The translations under genes were made by a program, and so were the position numbers. Of a stretch of 64,000 nucleotides of DNA, positions 1 to 7,668 are shown one piece after another (the stretch's first letter is position 1; the number at the start of each line of letters is the position of its first letter). This DNA is from Marinobacterium aestuarii (GTDB taxonomy: Bacteria > Pseudomonadota > Gammaproteobacteria > Pseudomonadales > Balneatricaceae). The notes below the pieces were generated by a model. The model was not told where the DNA came from. It made no database searches and saw nothing but the letters and a program-made list of their open reading frames with translations. The stretch spans positions 930,001 through 994,000 of the forward strand of contig NZ_CP015839.1 of NCBI RefSeq assembly GCF_001651805.1, read 5' to 3'.

Positions 1-221
1 TAGTTGCAATCCCCGGCGGGTAGTTCGATCAGACAATGCAGGTGATCCGGCAGCACCACCCAGCCATGAATAATAAACGGATGCCGGCTTCGTACATGCC
101 GCACGGCCTCGCGCAGGGTATCGATGTGCCGGATCAAAAGATCATTATTGCGGCGTTGCTGAAGATTGACGGTAAAGAAATAGCAGCCCCCAAGGTTCCA
201 TAGCCGCAGGTACTTGGACAT
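1..221 (-). CDS. REP-associated tyrosine transposase (RAYT, Y1/IS200-like), 5' part only
   Basis: The visible 73 residues start MSKYLRLWNLGGCYFFTVNL and contain PDHLHCLIELP. This is the H-hydrophobic-H (HUH) metal-binding motif of Y1 single-strand DNA transposases, and the preceding HPFIIHGWVVLPDH is typical of the RAYT branch. The gene runs off the left edge, so the catalytic tyrosine is not visible. The ATG at 221 has a strong AGGAGG ribosome site. RAYTs are single-copy housekeeping-like transposases that process REP palindromes, and a REP-like inverted pair lies just upstream (269-378). There are no inverted repeats or passenger genes, so it does not look like an active insertion sequence. 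The family call is confident; activity is unknown. Confidence 0.85.
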   Translation of the reverse strand, partial: MSKYLRLWNLGGCYFFTVNLQQRRNNDLLIRHIDTLREAVRHVRSRHPFIIHGWVVLPDHLHCLIELPAGDCN

Positions 222-268
222 CCTTGTCCTCCTTTTTGGCATTTTTCGCAATGTACCGTAGGGCGCCT

Positions 269-378
269 GTAGGGTGCCGATGAGTGCAGCGAATCGCACC
301 GTTTACCCGATACCTCGGTGGTTGCCCCCAGCGGCGCTGCTTTCGAGTGGTGGAATTCGCAGGCTCATTCCACCCTAC
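269..378. repeat. Inverted pair of REP-like palindromes (REPIN-like) beside the RAYT gene
   Basis: Two palindromes each begin with the tetranucleotide GTAG and face each other. The first is on plus at 269-300 (GTAGGGTGCC ... GAATCGCACC). The second is on minus at 349-378 (GTAGGGTGGAAT ... ATTCCACC), with perfect 8-bp arms at 349-356 and 367-374. A further GTAGGGCGCC lies at 258-267. A GTAG head followed by an imperfect hairpin is the hallmark of REPs served by RAYTs. The 20 bases at 352-371 recur exactly at 12543-12562. No gene is seen in 222-448. Confidence 0.65.
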
Positions 379-448
379 GGGTACGGCATCACACCGGTTA
401 CCGAACGTGCTTTTGTTGCAGCGAAGCCTTTACGCATCCGCAAAGGTA

Positions 449-811
449 TTAAAGCCCGCGATAGGCATTAATGCCGGCGTGGGCTTTTTTTTGTTTGTTA
501 TGGGCTTCGCTGATGGCGCTGCGACGGGCGCTGAACAGTGACTGCAATTCAGTGTTCATCGCTACCAGTTCTTGCAGCAGGGGCGGGGCAAAAGCGGGGT
601 CGTCGGCCAGCTGGCTGATATCCAGTGACCGGATACTGGCGTTCCAGCGCTCAAGCAGGGCGGCGGGATCTAGCGGCTCGGTAATGGGTTGCTGTGCCAG
701 CTGGCGCAGTTCGTCAAAGCAGGCCACAGCAATGGCGTGTTGCGCGCGCCACTGCTGTTCGTTCAAATGTGCGTAGGCTGATTCGCCCGGCTTATCATCC
801 ACGGTTGCCAT
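449..811 (-). CDS. fliT: FliT-like flagellar chaperone
   Basis: A small, helix-rich, 120-residue protein with no signal peptide. It follows fliS with a one-base TGATG overlap, so the two are translationally coupled. The position after fliC-flaG-fliD-fliS is that of FliT or FliT-like proteins (fleP region) in pseudomonads. FliT binds the cap protein FliD before export and in enterics also tunes the master regulator. Sequence similarity to classical FliT is weak by eye. The call rests mainly on context, size and predicted helix content, and an unrelated small flagellar protein is possible. Confidence 0.6.
   Translation of the reverse strand: MATVDDKPGESAYAHLNEQQWRAQHAIAVACFDELRQLAQQPITEPLDPAALLERWNASIRSLDISQLADDPAFAPPLLQELVAMNTELQSLFSARRSAISEAHNKQKKAHAGINAYRGL
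451..492. terminator. Hairpin with T-run overlapping the end of fliT
   Basis: AAAGCCCGCG (451-460) pairs with CGTGGGCTTT (478-487), with one G-T pair, around an inner palindrome GGCATTAATGCC (464-475). A run of T follows at 485-492 on the plus strand. The orientation suits transcription from the left, or bidirectional stopping, at the end of the minus-strand fliC-fliT block. It overlaps the last codons and stop of fliT, so its exact role is inferred. Confidence 0.5.
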
Positions 812-1218
812 CAGGCGGGCTCTGGGGTACCGGCCTGAGGGGTGCCTATGGCATCCCAGCCCGCCTTGATTTCGATAATCAGTTGCGCCACTTCGTTGAG
901 TTTTTCACTGGAGGATTCCAGGTTGGCCTGCACCAGGGTATTGGTCATGTAGTCGTACAGCCGATCCAGGTTGCCGGCCACTTCATTGGTCTCGATATCC
1001 CGCAACGAGCCCTGTAGTTCGCCGATAATGCTGATGGCCTTGCCGATAGTTTCACCCTTGGCGGCGTTGTCCTTACGCTCGATCGCGCCTTTGGCCTCGG
1101 CCAGACGCTTAAGTACGCCTTCGAGCAGCATGCCGATCAGGCGGTGTGGCGAGGCGCCCTGGGCTTCGGAACTGATATTGATCTGCTGGTAGGCTTTGGT
1201 GGCCTGAAGTCTGTTCAT
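811..1218 (-). CDS. fliS: Flagellin export chaperone FliS
   Basis: The protein has 135 residues, the usual FliS length. The N-terminal A-x-x-AYQQI and the helix PHRLIGMLLEGVLKRLAEA are typical of the FliS four-helix bundle, followed by GKAISIIGELQGSL and LYDYMTNTLVQANL. FliS caps the C-terminal helix of newly made flagellin in the cytosol, preventing polymerisation and delivering it to the FlhA platform. It sits 26 bp downstream of fliD in the late operon that starts at fliC. Confidence 0.93.
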   Translation of the reverse strand: MNRLQATKAYQQINISSEAQGASPHRLIGMLLEGVLKRLAEAKGAIERKDNAAKGETIGKAISIIGELQGSLRDIETNEVAGNLDRLYDYMTNTLVQANLESSSEKLNEVAQLIIEIKAGWDAIGTPQAGTPEPA

Positions 1219-1244
1219 CTGGGTCCGTTCCGCTCTGAATAACG

Positions 1245-2654
1245 TTATTTATTTCTGAAGTTACTGATCTGGCTGATGCTTTCCAACTGCTGGGTCAGAA
1301 AGTCGCCGGTGCTGCTGAGCTGTGCGACCATGGCGTCCATTGCATTAAACTGGCTCAGCAGGCGGGCTTCAAGTGCGCTCATGCGAATATCGAGGGATTC
1401 ACGGTCATCGCCGAGCTTGGCCATCTGGGTGCTGATCGATTCGGTACGGCTGGCGAAGCTACCATCGCTTTGCAGATAGGTATCGAGACTGGTGTCCAGG
1501 CGGTTCGCCAGGCCGCTTTCAGCCGAGAAAAACGCCGTCACAGCTTCAAAGTTGTCCGCCAATGCGGTTTTCAGCTTGTCGCTGTCCAGCTTCAGGGTGC
1601 CATCCGTATTGGTCGTCATGCCCAGGTCAAGCAGGCTGCTGATCGCGCCGCCGTCGTTGTAGCTGCCGGAGATCATGCTGCGTAACTGGTTCTGTACCGT
1701 ACGGGTCAGAGAGTCGCCCTGCAGGCTGCCGGCCTGACCGGTTTCGGCATTGTAACGGGTTTGCTCGCTTATCAGGCTTTGCAGGCTGTTGTAGGCCTTT
1801 ACGAAGCTTTCTATCACCGTTTTGATACCGGTGGTATTAGTGCCTACGGTCAGGGCAACGGGCTTGTCGGCTTCGGTGGTGTCTTTCAGTGTCAGGGTGA
1901 CACCGGGAATAACCGAATCGACTGTATTGCTGGCCGAGGTTAGTGCCTGGCCTTCCAGCGTGAAGGCAGCATCAGTCGCGGCCCGCACCTGATCGTAGTT
2001 GCTGCTGTCGCCGTCCAGTAGCGGATCGAGGTTGCTAGCGTAGCTGTAGTCAAAGCCCGACAGATCACCGCTTGTACTGGTGCTGCTGATCGAGGTGATG
2101 CGGTTTTCTTCGCCTGTGTCGTTGGCCGTGAGCACCAGGCGCGGGCCGCTGGAAAGGTTCAGAATGGTGGCGGTGAGGCCAAAATTGTCCGAGGCGCCGT
2201 TGATGGCATCGCGCACACCTTCGAGGGTGGCATTTTCGGTGGCAATATCCACGCTGAAACTGTCGCCGGCGGCGTTGCCAAAACTCAGGCTGCCGGTATC
2301 GCCGCTGTTGTAGTCCTGCTGTCCAACCAGCTTGTGGGCACTGGCAAGGTGAGATACTTCCAGGCTGTAACTGCCAAGGCTGGCAGATTCCTTCGCCGTC
2401 ATGCTGGCGATATCAGTATTCGAGCTACTGGGGGAGCGGCTGGTGAAGTTGCTGGCATCCTGCAGTTTGGCAAAACTGGCCTGAAAACTGGACAGGGCAC
2501 CTTTGAGAATGCTGATAGCAGAGAGCTCAGACTGCAGCCTGGCTTCCTTTTGATTCAGCCGTGTTTCGGTTGGGCTGCCTTCGGCGGCGACCAGCTGTGA
2601 TACCAGGTCGCTGATAGGCAGGCCTGAGCCGTAGCCCGTTGTGGTAATGGCCAT
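1245..2654 (-). CDS. fliD: Flagellar filament cap protein FliD (HAP2)
   Basis: 469 residues. The N-terminal FliD_N region (about 5-105, GYGSGLPISDLVSQLVAAE) and the C-terminal FliD_C region (about 230-455, ending in coiled coil SQFNAMDAMVAQLSSTGDFL) are both recognisable. The middle is Ser/Thr/Asp-rich and variable. FliD forms the pentameric or hexameric cap under which exported flagellin subunits fold. It has no signal peptide, as expected for flagellar type III export. The gene lies between flaG and fliS with short gaps and probably shares the fliC transcript or a weak internal promoter. Confidence 0.95.
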   Translation of the reverse strand: MAITTTGYGSGLPISDLVSQLVAAEGSPTETRLNQKEARLQSELSAISILKGALSSFQASFAKLQDASNFTSRSPSSSNTDIASMTAKESASLGSYSLEVSHLASAHKLVGQQDYNSGDTGSLSFGNAAGDSFSVDIATENATLEGVRDAINGASDNFGLTATILNLSSGPRLVLTANDTGEENRITSISSTSTSGDLSGFDYSYASNLDPLLDGDSSNYDQVRAATDAAFTLEGQALTSASNTVDSVIPGVTLTLKDTTEADKPVALTVGTNTTGIKTVIESFVKAYNSLQSLISEQTRYNAETGQAGSLQGDSLTRTVQNQLRSMISGSYNDGGAISSLLDLGMTTNTDGTLKLDSDKLKTALADNFEAVTAFFSAESGLANRLDTSLDTYLQSDGSFASRTESISTQMAKLGDDRESLDIRMSALEARLLSQFNAMDAMVAQLSSTGDFLTQQLESISQISNFRNK

Positions 2655-2683
2655 GATTTAAGCTCCCGGTATCGGTATGCGTT

Positions 2684-3061
2684 TCAAACGGTTTCGTCGA
2701 ACAGGATATTTTGCATTTCCTGCATATGGCTGATCAGTTTCAGCAGGTCTTCCGAGGGCATCTGTTTTATCACATCACCGGAGTCCCGGTCGATCACCTG
2801 GATCACTTGGCGGCCACTCTGGTCGTCCACCTGAAAACTGATGCCGCGCTCCATCTGCTGCATCACGCTGTTAAGTGCCTCTACGGTTTCGGAGACTTCC
2901 TGTACCGTGAGTTGGGTATTCTCGGTGGCAACCGCTGTGCTGTCGCTGTTACTGCTTTGGGGGGCGATGGTGCCGCTATCCCGTGCAGGGGCGCTGCGTT
3001 CGGCTGCGCTGTTGACAGAACCGCCCGGTGCCTGGGCTGATGCGGGGGAGATGATATTCAT
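2684..3061 (-). CDS. flaG: FlaG family flagellar protein
   Basis: 125 residues. A Ser/Ala-rich N-terminus is followed by the FlaG domain, with FQVDDQSGRQVIQVIDRD and SGDVIKQMPSEDLLKLI. FlaG affects filament length in polar flagellates; its exact role is unclear. An upstream in-frame start exists at 3094, but ATG 3061 has an AAGGAG ribosome site at good spacing. The longer version would also overlap the hairpin terminator at 3081-3103. The gene sits between fliC and fliD. Confidence 0.88.
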   Translation of the reverse strand: MNIISPASAQAPGGSVNSAAERSAPARDSGTIAPQSSNSDSTAVATENTQLTVQEVSETVEALNSVMQQMERGISFQVDDQSGRQVIQVIDRDSGDVIKQMPSEDLLKLISHMQEMQNILFDETV

Positions 3062-3080
3062 GCTTGAATCTCCTTGAATC

Positions 3081-3103
3081 AAAAGGGGGCCCAAAGGCCC
3101 CCG
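3081..3103 (-). terminator. Intrinsic terminator between fliC and flaG
   Basis: On the minus strand a 7-bp G+C stem (GGGGGCC / GGCCCCC) with a 4-base loop is followed by TTTT. It lies 30 bp after the fliC stop codon, so most fliC transcripts should end here. This would give flagellin far more mRNA than flaG-fliD-fliS-fliT, which would depend on read-through. Confidence 0.75.
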
Positions 3104-3133
3104 TCAAGTGTATCTACTTAGGGCGAGTAGCCG

Positions 3134-4669
3134 TTACTGCAGCAGCGACAGCACTGACTGTGGCAGGGTGTTGGCCTGGGCCAGGATGGAGGTACCGGCC
3201 TGCTGCAGAATCTGTGCGCGGGTCAGGCTTGCGGTTTCGGACGCAAAGTCGGTATCGGCGATCCGGCTGCGGGAGGCCGACAGGTTCTCGGAGCTGGTCT
3301 GCAGGTTGGCGATGGTGGACGAGAAGCGGTTCTGAATCGCACCCAGATCCGCACGGGCCGAGTTGATTGCGTTCAGCGCACCGTCCATGGCCAGAATGGC
3401 ATTGTCTGCACCGGTCACGGTGGAGATATCCAGGCTGGCGAAGCCGGTTTGAGTGGTGCCAGGCGTTGCCAGGCTATCCGCTACGGTCAGGCCTGTCTGG
3501 GCCAGTACCACGGCAGAGTCAGTGCCGCCAACGTTGATATCGCCGGTGCCACCCAGGGATGTTAGCGTCAGGGCACCGGAAGTGACTTCGGCGCTGATGC
3601 CGGTGGTACCGGTCTCGGCGTTGATGGCGGATACCAGATCGGTCAGGCGGGTAGCCGCATCGGCTGCTGCGCCCACTTCAATGTTAGTGCCGTTCAGGGT
3701 GAAGGCGCTGCCGGAAAGGGCGTCGAACGTATCTGCGACCGCATCGGTGCCATCAGTACCAGTAACTGCAGGAAAGGCTGTAACAGCGGAGTCTGTTGTG
3801 TTGCCGTCAGCATCGGCATTAAAGTTTGCTACAGATACTTCTGTACCCGCACCAGTTAGAGCACTGGTGATCGTTACATCGTTGCCAGAGTTGGTTACTA
3901 CGAAGTCAGCGCCAAGAGCTGTGCCGAGGTCAGTCACTAATGTGTCTATACCGCCTGCACCAGAGTAATCAGCGCTCAGAGTCACGGCTGTAGTCGTGGT
4001 GCCATCAGTCACATCAAAGCTAACTTCTTCAGTACCAAAGTTAGCTAGCAGTGTTGATGCATCGAAAACACCGGATCCGGATGTAGCAGCAGTTGCGCCG
4101 CCACCTGCCGGTGCCGCACCGGTAATCGGGCTTGCCGGCGTTGCAACGCTGGTCCAGCCGCCAAGGGCTGCGATGTTGGAATCGGCGATGCCGGTGATGT
4201 TGATGGTTTCGCCCTGGTTGGCGCCCACCTGGAAGGCCTGCATGGTGAAGCTGCCGTCCAGCAACTTGGTGCCGTTAAAGGAGGTCTGGTTGGCGACGCG
4301 ATCAATTTCTTCTTTCAGCTGGATAACTTCTTTTTGCAGCTGAACGCGGTCATCGGCGGAGTTGGTGGCGTTGCGGGACTGAACCGCCAGTTCACGCATA
4401 CGCTGCAGGTTGTTGCTGATTTCGCTCATGGCGCCTTCAGCGGTCTGGGCCAAGGAAATGCCGTCGTTGGCGTTACGTGCCGCCTGGTTCAGGCCGCGGA
4501 TCTGGGATCCCATACGCTCGGAGATGGCAAGACCTGCCGCATCGTCCTTGGCGCTGTTGATACGCAGACCCGAGGAGAGACGCTGCAGTGACGTCTGCAG
4601 ATCGCCTTCGGACTTCATCAGGTTACGCTGGGCGTTCAGGGACGCGATATTGGTATTGATAACAGCCAT
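3134..4669 (-). CDS. fliC: Flagellin
   Basis: 511 residues from ATG 4669 (AAGGAG site); an in-frame start 33 bases upstream at 4702 has no better site. The conserved N-terminal D0/D1 region (MAVINTNIASLNAQRNL, LRINSAKDDAAGLAISERM) and C-terminal D1/D0 region (ending LANTLPQSVLSLLQ) flank a variable surface domain at about residues 170-420 rich in Thr, Ala and Asp. Part of that domain (DNA about 3750-4080) is clearly lower in G+C than its flanks, suggesting exchange of the surface domain. It is the main filament subunit, exported by the flagellar type III system with FliS. A sigma-28 promoter lies 110-135 bp upstream. Confidence 0.97.
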   Translation of the reverse strand: MAVINTNIASLNAQRNLMKSEGDLQTSLQRLSSGLRINSAKDDAAGLAISERMGSQIRGLNQAARNANDGISLAQTAEGAMSEISNNLQRMRELAVQSRNATNSADDRVQLQKEVIQLKEEIDRVANQTSFNGTKLLDGSFTMQAFQVGANQGETINITGIADSNIAALGGWTSVATPASPITGAAPAGGGATAATSGSGVFDASTLLANFGTEEVSFDVTDGTTTTAVTLSADYSGAGGIDTLVTDLGTALGADFVVTNSGNDVTITSALTGAGTEVSVANFNADADGNTTDSAVTAFPAVTGTDGTDAVADTFDALSGSAFTLNGTNIEVGAAADAATRLTDLVSAINAETGTTGISAEVTSGALTLTSLGGTGDINVGGTDSAVVLAQTGLTVADSLATPGTTQTGFASLDISTVTGADNAILAMDGALNAINSARADLGAIQNRFSSTIANLQTSSENLSASRSRIADTDFASETASLTRAQILQQAGTSILAQANTLPQSVLSLLQ

Positions 4670-4777
4670 GGTCGTTCTCCTTTTACCTCCGTGGCCGTTC
4701 AAATCTGGCAGGAGGGGTTCTGGGTCATACGTAGGGATCCTGAGATCCCGATTCGGTGTGAGTGCGGTGTGAATGTG

Positions 4778-4804
4778 TTAACGGCGCTTTACAGGGGAAC
4801 TTTA
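4778..4804 (-). promoter_or_regulatory. Sigma-28 (FliA) promoter of fliC
   Basis: Read on the minus strand, TAAAGTT (4804-4798) is followed 12 bases later by GCCGTTAA (4785-4778). This matches the FliA consensus TAAAGTTT-N11-GCCGATAA at all but one or two positions. The predicted transcript would start near 4770, giving a leader of about 100 nt before the fliC ATG. FliA itself is encoded at 40156. Confidence 0.88.
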
Positions 4805-4948
4805 GAAATTTTTTTGGCCGGGGCCATATTTGTTGTGAGTGTTTCGCAGCGGGGTCAGTGTGGGCGGCACCGAGGCCCTTGTTCCGCCCGCAAATTGCAG
4901 GCTGTGCGGGTCTGTTGTGTCGGGTACCCGTTACCTGAATGAGACAAG

Positions 4949-4966
4949 TGTCAAAAATATGTGACA
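4949..4966. promoter_or_regulatory. Palindrome TGTCA-N8-TGACA in the fliC/fleQ intergenic region
   Basis: Perfect 5-bp inverted arms flank an A+T-rich 8-base centre. It resembles the FleQ-box-like site at 4993-5006 but has a wider spacer. Its position upstream of fleQ suggests an operator. The binding protein is not known from sequence alone. Confidence 0.35.
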
Positions 4967-4992
4967 GTTGCGGTTGTACCTTGCTGTGGGAT

Positions 4993-5006
4993 GTCATAAA
5001 TTTGAC
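4993..5006. promoter_or_regulatory. FleQ-box-like operator upstream of fleQ
   Basis: GTCATAAATTTGAC has perfect GTCA and TGAC arms with an A+T-only 6-base centre. This closely fits the Pseudomonas FleQ consensus as I recall it (GTCaNTAAAtTGAC). It ends 27 bp before the fleQ start codon, a position suited to autoregulation, and it could also influence the divergent fliC promoter 190 bp away. Confidence 0.5.
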
Positions 5007-5033
5007 TATCAAAAATTCAGGTGCCGGCGAAGG

Positions 5034-6482
5034 ATGATGCTGCCAGGTGTTCAGATACAGCTGATCGAAGACGACGTGCCGCGGCGCGAGCGCCTTGTGC
5101 AGGTGCTGGAGTTTGTCGGCCTGCAGTGTCAGGCGACGGATTTTGTCTCCTGGCTGCAACGCGGCGATGAACCGGTACAGTGTTCGGTGATTCTGCTGGG
5201 TGAATGCCGTCTGCCGCTGTCGCTGGGCAAATTGCTCACCGAGCTGCGGCGCCAGGATGGCGCCATGCCGGTGATTCTGCTGGCTGACTGGAGTGAGCAG
5301 GCCTCGCTTGCGGATGAGCTGCAGGCCATGCTGGTGGGCGCTCTGGCGCCCACGCCCAGTTACAACGCCCTGGCGGATCTGCTGCATGCGGCCCTGGTGT
5401 ATCGTCAACAGTGTGGCGCGGGCCATGTCGATCAGGTCGGGCTTTTTCCGGACCTGGTGGGGGCCAGCGAGTCGCTGTTAAAGGTGCGGCGCATCATGGC
5501 GCAGGTCGCCGAGCGCGATGTCAGCGTGCTGATTACCGGCGAGTCCGGTACCGGCAAGGAAGTGGTGGCGCGCAGCCTGCATGAGCACTCCTTGCGCAGC
5601 AAGGGCCCCTTCGTGCCGGTAAACTGCGGCGCCATCCCGGCGGAACTGCTTGAAAGCGAACTCTTTGGCCACGAAAAGGGCGCCTTTACCGGCGCCATTT
5701 CTAACCGCGCCGGGCGCTTCGAACTGGCCCAGGGCGGCACCCTGTTTCTGGATGAAATCGGCGATATGCCGCTGCCCATGCAGGTGAAGCTGCTGCGGGT
5801 GCTGCAGGAACGCCAGTTCGAGCGGGTGGGCGGCAGCAAGACGCTGGATGTGGATGTGCGCATTCTGGCGGCGACCCACAAGAACCTGGAGCAGATGATC
5901 GCCGAGGGTCAGTTCCGCGAAGACCTCTATTATCGCCTTAATGTTTTCCCCATAGAGCTGCCGGCCCTGCGCGAGCGCAGCGAGGATATTCCGCAGCTGA
6001 TCAGTGCGCTGGTCAAGCGTCTGAATCACCAGGGCTTCGGCCAGCTAATGTTTCATCCAGTGGCCATCGAATCGCTCAAGCGTTATCCCTGGCCAGGCAA
6101 TATCCGCGAGCTGGCCAATCTGGTTGAGCGCATGGCCATCATGCATCCCGATGGTGTTGTGGGGGTATCCGAGCTGCCGGAGAAGTTTCGCCTTATCGAT
6201 GAGCCTAATCCCGGGCGCTATCGCCGTGCCAAAGCGGGCGCCGCCCTATCTGCCAGCGACGCTTCAAACGAGACGGGCGCAGCGGCAGTTGGGCCCGATC
6301 TGGCCCGGCTGCCCGACGCCGGTATTGACCTGAAAAGTCATCTTGAATCCATTGAACAGCGCCTTATCGAACAGGCACTGGACAGCTGCGATAACGTCGT
6401 CGCTCGCTCCGCCGACCTGCTGCAAATAAGACGCACGACGCTGGTGGAAAAGATGCGCAAATATGGAATCTCGCGCAAATGA
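5034..6482 (+). CDS. fleQ: Flagellar master regulator FleQ (sigma-54 activator)
   Basis: About 482 residues from the ATGATG pair at 5034/5037. Longer in-frame starts would add an unconserved 22-residue extension, and the ribosome site is weak for all choices. The N-terminal receiver-like domain (1-125) reads [10 protein letters not shown] where the phospho-acceptor Asp should be, so it is probably not phosphorylated, as in Pseudomonas FleQ. The AAA+ domain has Walker [13 protein letters not shown], the sigma-54 contact loop GAFTGA and Walker [10 protein letters not shown] Fis-type helix-turn-helix ends the protein ([17 protein letters not shown]). It should activate early flagellar genes and, with FleN and c-di-GMP, may control matrix genes. 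It overlaps fleS by 4 bp. Confidence 0.93.
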   Translation: MMLPGVQIQLIEDDVPRRERLVQVLEFVGLQCQATDFVSWLQRGDEPVQCSVILLGECRLPLSLGKLLTELRRQDGAMPVILLADWSEQASLADELQAMLVGALAPTPSYNALADLLHAALVYRQQCGAGHVDQVGLFPDLVGASESLLKVRRIMAQVAERDVSVLITGESGTGKEVVARSLHEHSLRSKGPFVPVNCGAIPAELLESELFGHEKGAFTGAISNRAGRFELAQGGTLFLDEIGDMPLPMQVKLLRVLQERQFERVGGSKTLDVDVRILAATHKNLEQMIAEGQFREDLYYRLNVFPIELPALRERSEDIPQLISALVKRLNHQGFGQLMFHPVAIESLKRYPWPGNIRELANLVERMAIMHPDGVVGVSELPEKFRLIDEPNPGRYRRAKAGAALSASDASNETGAAAVGPDLARLPDAGIDLKSHLESIEQRLIEQALDSCDNVVARSADLLQIRRTTLVEKMRKYGISRK

Positions 6483-7627
6483 CTGAGGCCATAACCTCAA
6501 CTCAGCCCCAGGCACTGGCCGCGGCTGAAAACCGCATCGCCGCGCTCGAAGCAGAGCTTGCCGCGGCCAGGAATGAATTGGCGCGCGAGCGTGTGACCCG
6601 CGTGGGTGAGCTGGAGCATACAGCGGGTCTGGCAGAGCGCATGCGCAAGTTGCTGGATCTGCTGCCCGCCGGCGTGATTCTGATCGACAGCGATGGCCGC
6701 GTGGCCCAGGTCAATCCGGCGGCGCAGGATCTGCTGGGCGAGCCGCTGCAGGGGGAACTCTGGATCGAGATTATCAGACGCAGCTTTGCACCGCGCAGCG
6801 ATGATGGTCACGAAGTCTCGCTGCAGGATGGCCGGCGGGTACAGCTGGCGACCCGCGCCATGGATAACGAGCCGGGTCAGCTGGTGCTACTGACCAACCA
6901 GACCGAAACACGGCTGCTGCAAACACGCCTGTCCCATTATCAGCGGCTGTCGGAAATGGGCCGCATGATGGCGTCTCTTGCGCACCAGATTCGTACGCCG
7001 CTGTCGGCGGCACTGCTATATACCGCCCATCTGAACCGTCCGGTGCTGGAAGACAGCCAGCGGGTGCGCTTTGCCGGCAAGGTGAAGTCGCGCCTGGTGA
7101 ATCTGGAGCAGCAGGTGCGGGATATGCTGGTGTTTGCCCGTGGTGAAACGCGCCTCGATGATCGCATCAGCACCGAAGAGCTGTTCCGGGCCATCGAAGA
7201 CATGCTTGATGTGCCGTTGTCGAGTCACGACGCCGACTGTGACTGCCAGAATGATGCGCCCGGCATCTGGCTGCAGTGCAACCGTGAAACCCTGTTGGGC
7301 GCCCTGCAAAACCTGGTGGACAACGCCCTGCAGGCCTGTGGCACCGGTGCGGAATTGGCCATACGTGCCCGCACTGATGCTGCCTTTTTACGCCTCGAGG
7401 TGATAGACAAAGGCCCCGGCATGGATTCGCAGACCAAGGCCCAGGCCATGCAGCCGTTTTATACCACCAAGTCCCACGGTACCGGCCTTGGGCTGGCGGT
7501 GGCTCAGGTGGTTGCCCGTGGCCACCACGGCAGTTTTGAACTCGAATCGGCGCCGGGGCAGGGCACCTGTGCAATGCTGCTGCTGCCCTATATGGCCGAT
7601 GCCGGTCAGTCGTTACCGAATGCCTGA
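6479..7627 (+). CDS. fleS: Flagellar sensor histidine kinase FleS
   Basis: 382 residues with no membrane segments, so cytoplasmic. Order: coiled coil (about 15-58), PAS domain (about 58-145, [19 protein letters not shown]), HisKA with phospho-acceptor His169 ([13 protein letters not shown]) and HATPase ([28 protein letters not shown]). It phosphorylates FleR to switch on the hook-basal-body tier. Its ATG overlaps the fleQ stop (ATGA), so it is translated with fleQ. In P. aeruginosa, as I recall, the two genes are separated by an intergenic promoter. Confidence 0.92.
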   Translation: MTEAITSTQPQALAAAENRIAALEAELAAARNELARERVTRVGELEHTAGLAERMRKLLDLLPAGVILIDSDGRVAQVNPAAQDLLGEPLQGELWIEIIRRSFAPRSDDGHEVSLQDGRRVQLATRAMDNEPGQLVLLTNQTETRLLQTRLSHYQRLSEMGRMMASLAHQIRTPLSAALLYTAHLNRPVLEDSQRVRFAGKVKSRLVNLEQQVRDMLVFARGETRLDDRISTEELFRAIEDMLDVPLSSHDADCDCQNDAPGIWLQCNRETLLGALQNLVDNALQACGTGAELAIRARTDAAFLRLEVIDKGPGMDSQTKAQAMQPFYTTKSHGTGLGLAVAQVVARGHHGSFELESAPGQGTCAMLLLPYMADAGQSLPNA

Positions 7628-7668
7628 GGGCGCCGTAGCGCCAGCTACTAGATGGAAATAAGGGATAT

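Noticed and set aside
4978-5004. Sigma-54 promoter for fleQ
   Set aside because: GG and GC around GGTTGTACCTTGC are 9, not 10, bases apart, which is not tolerated by sigma-54.
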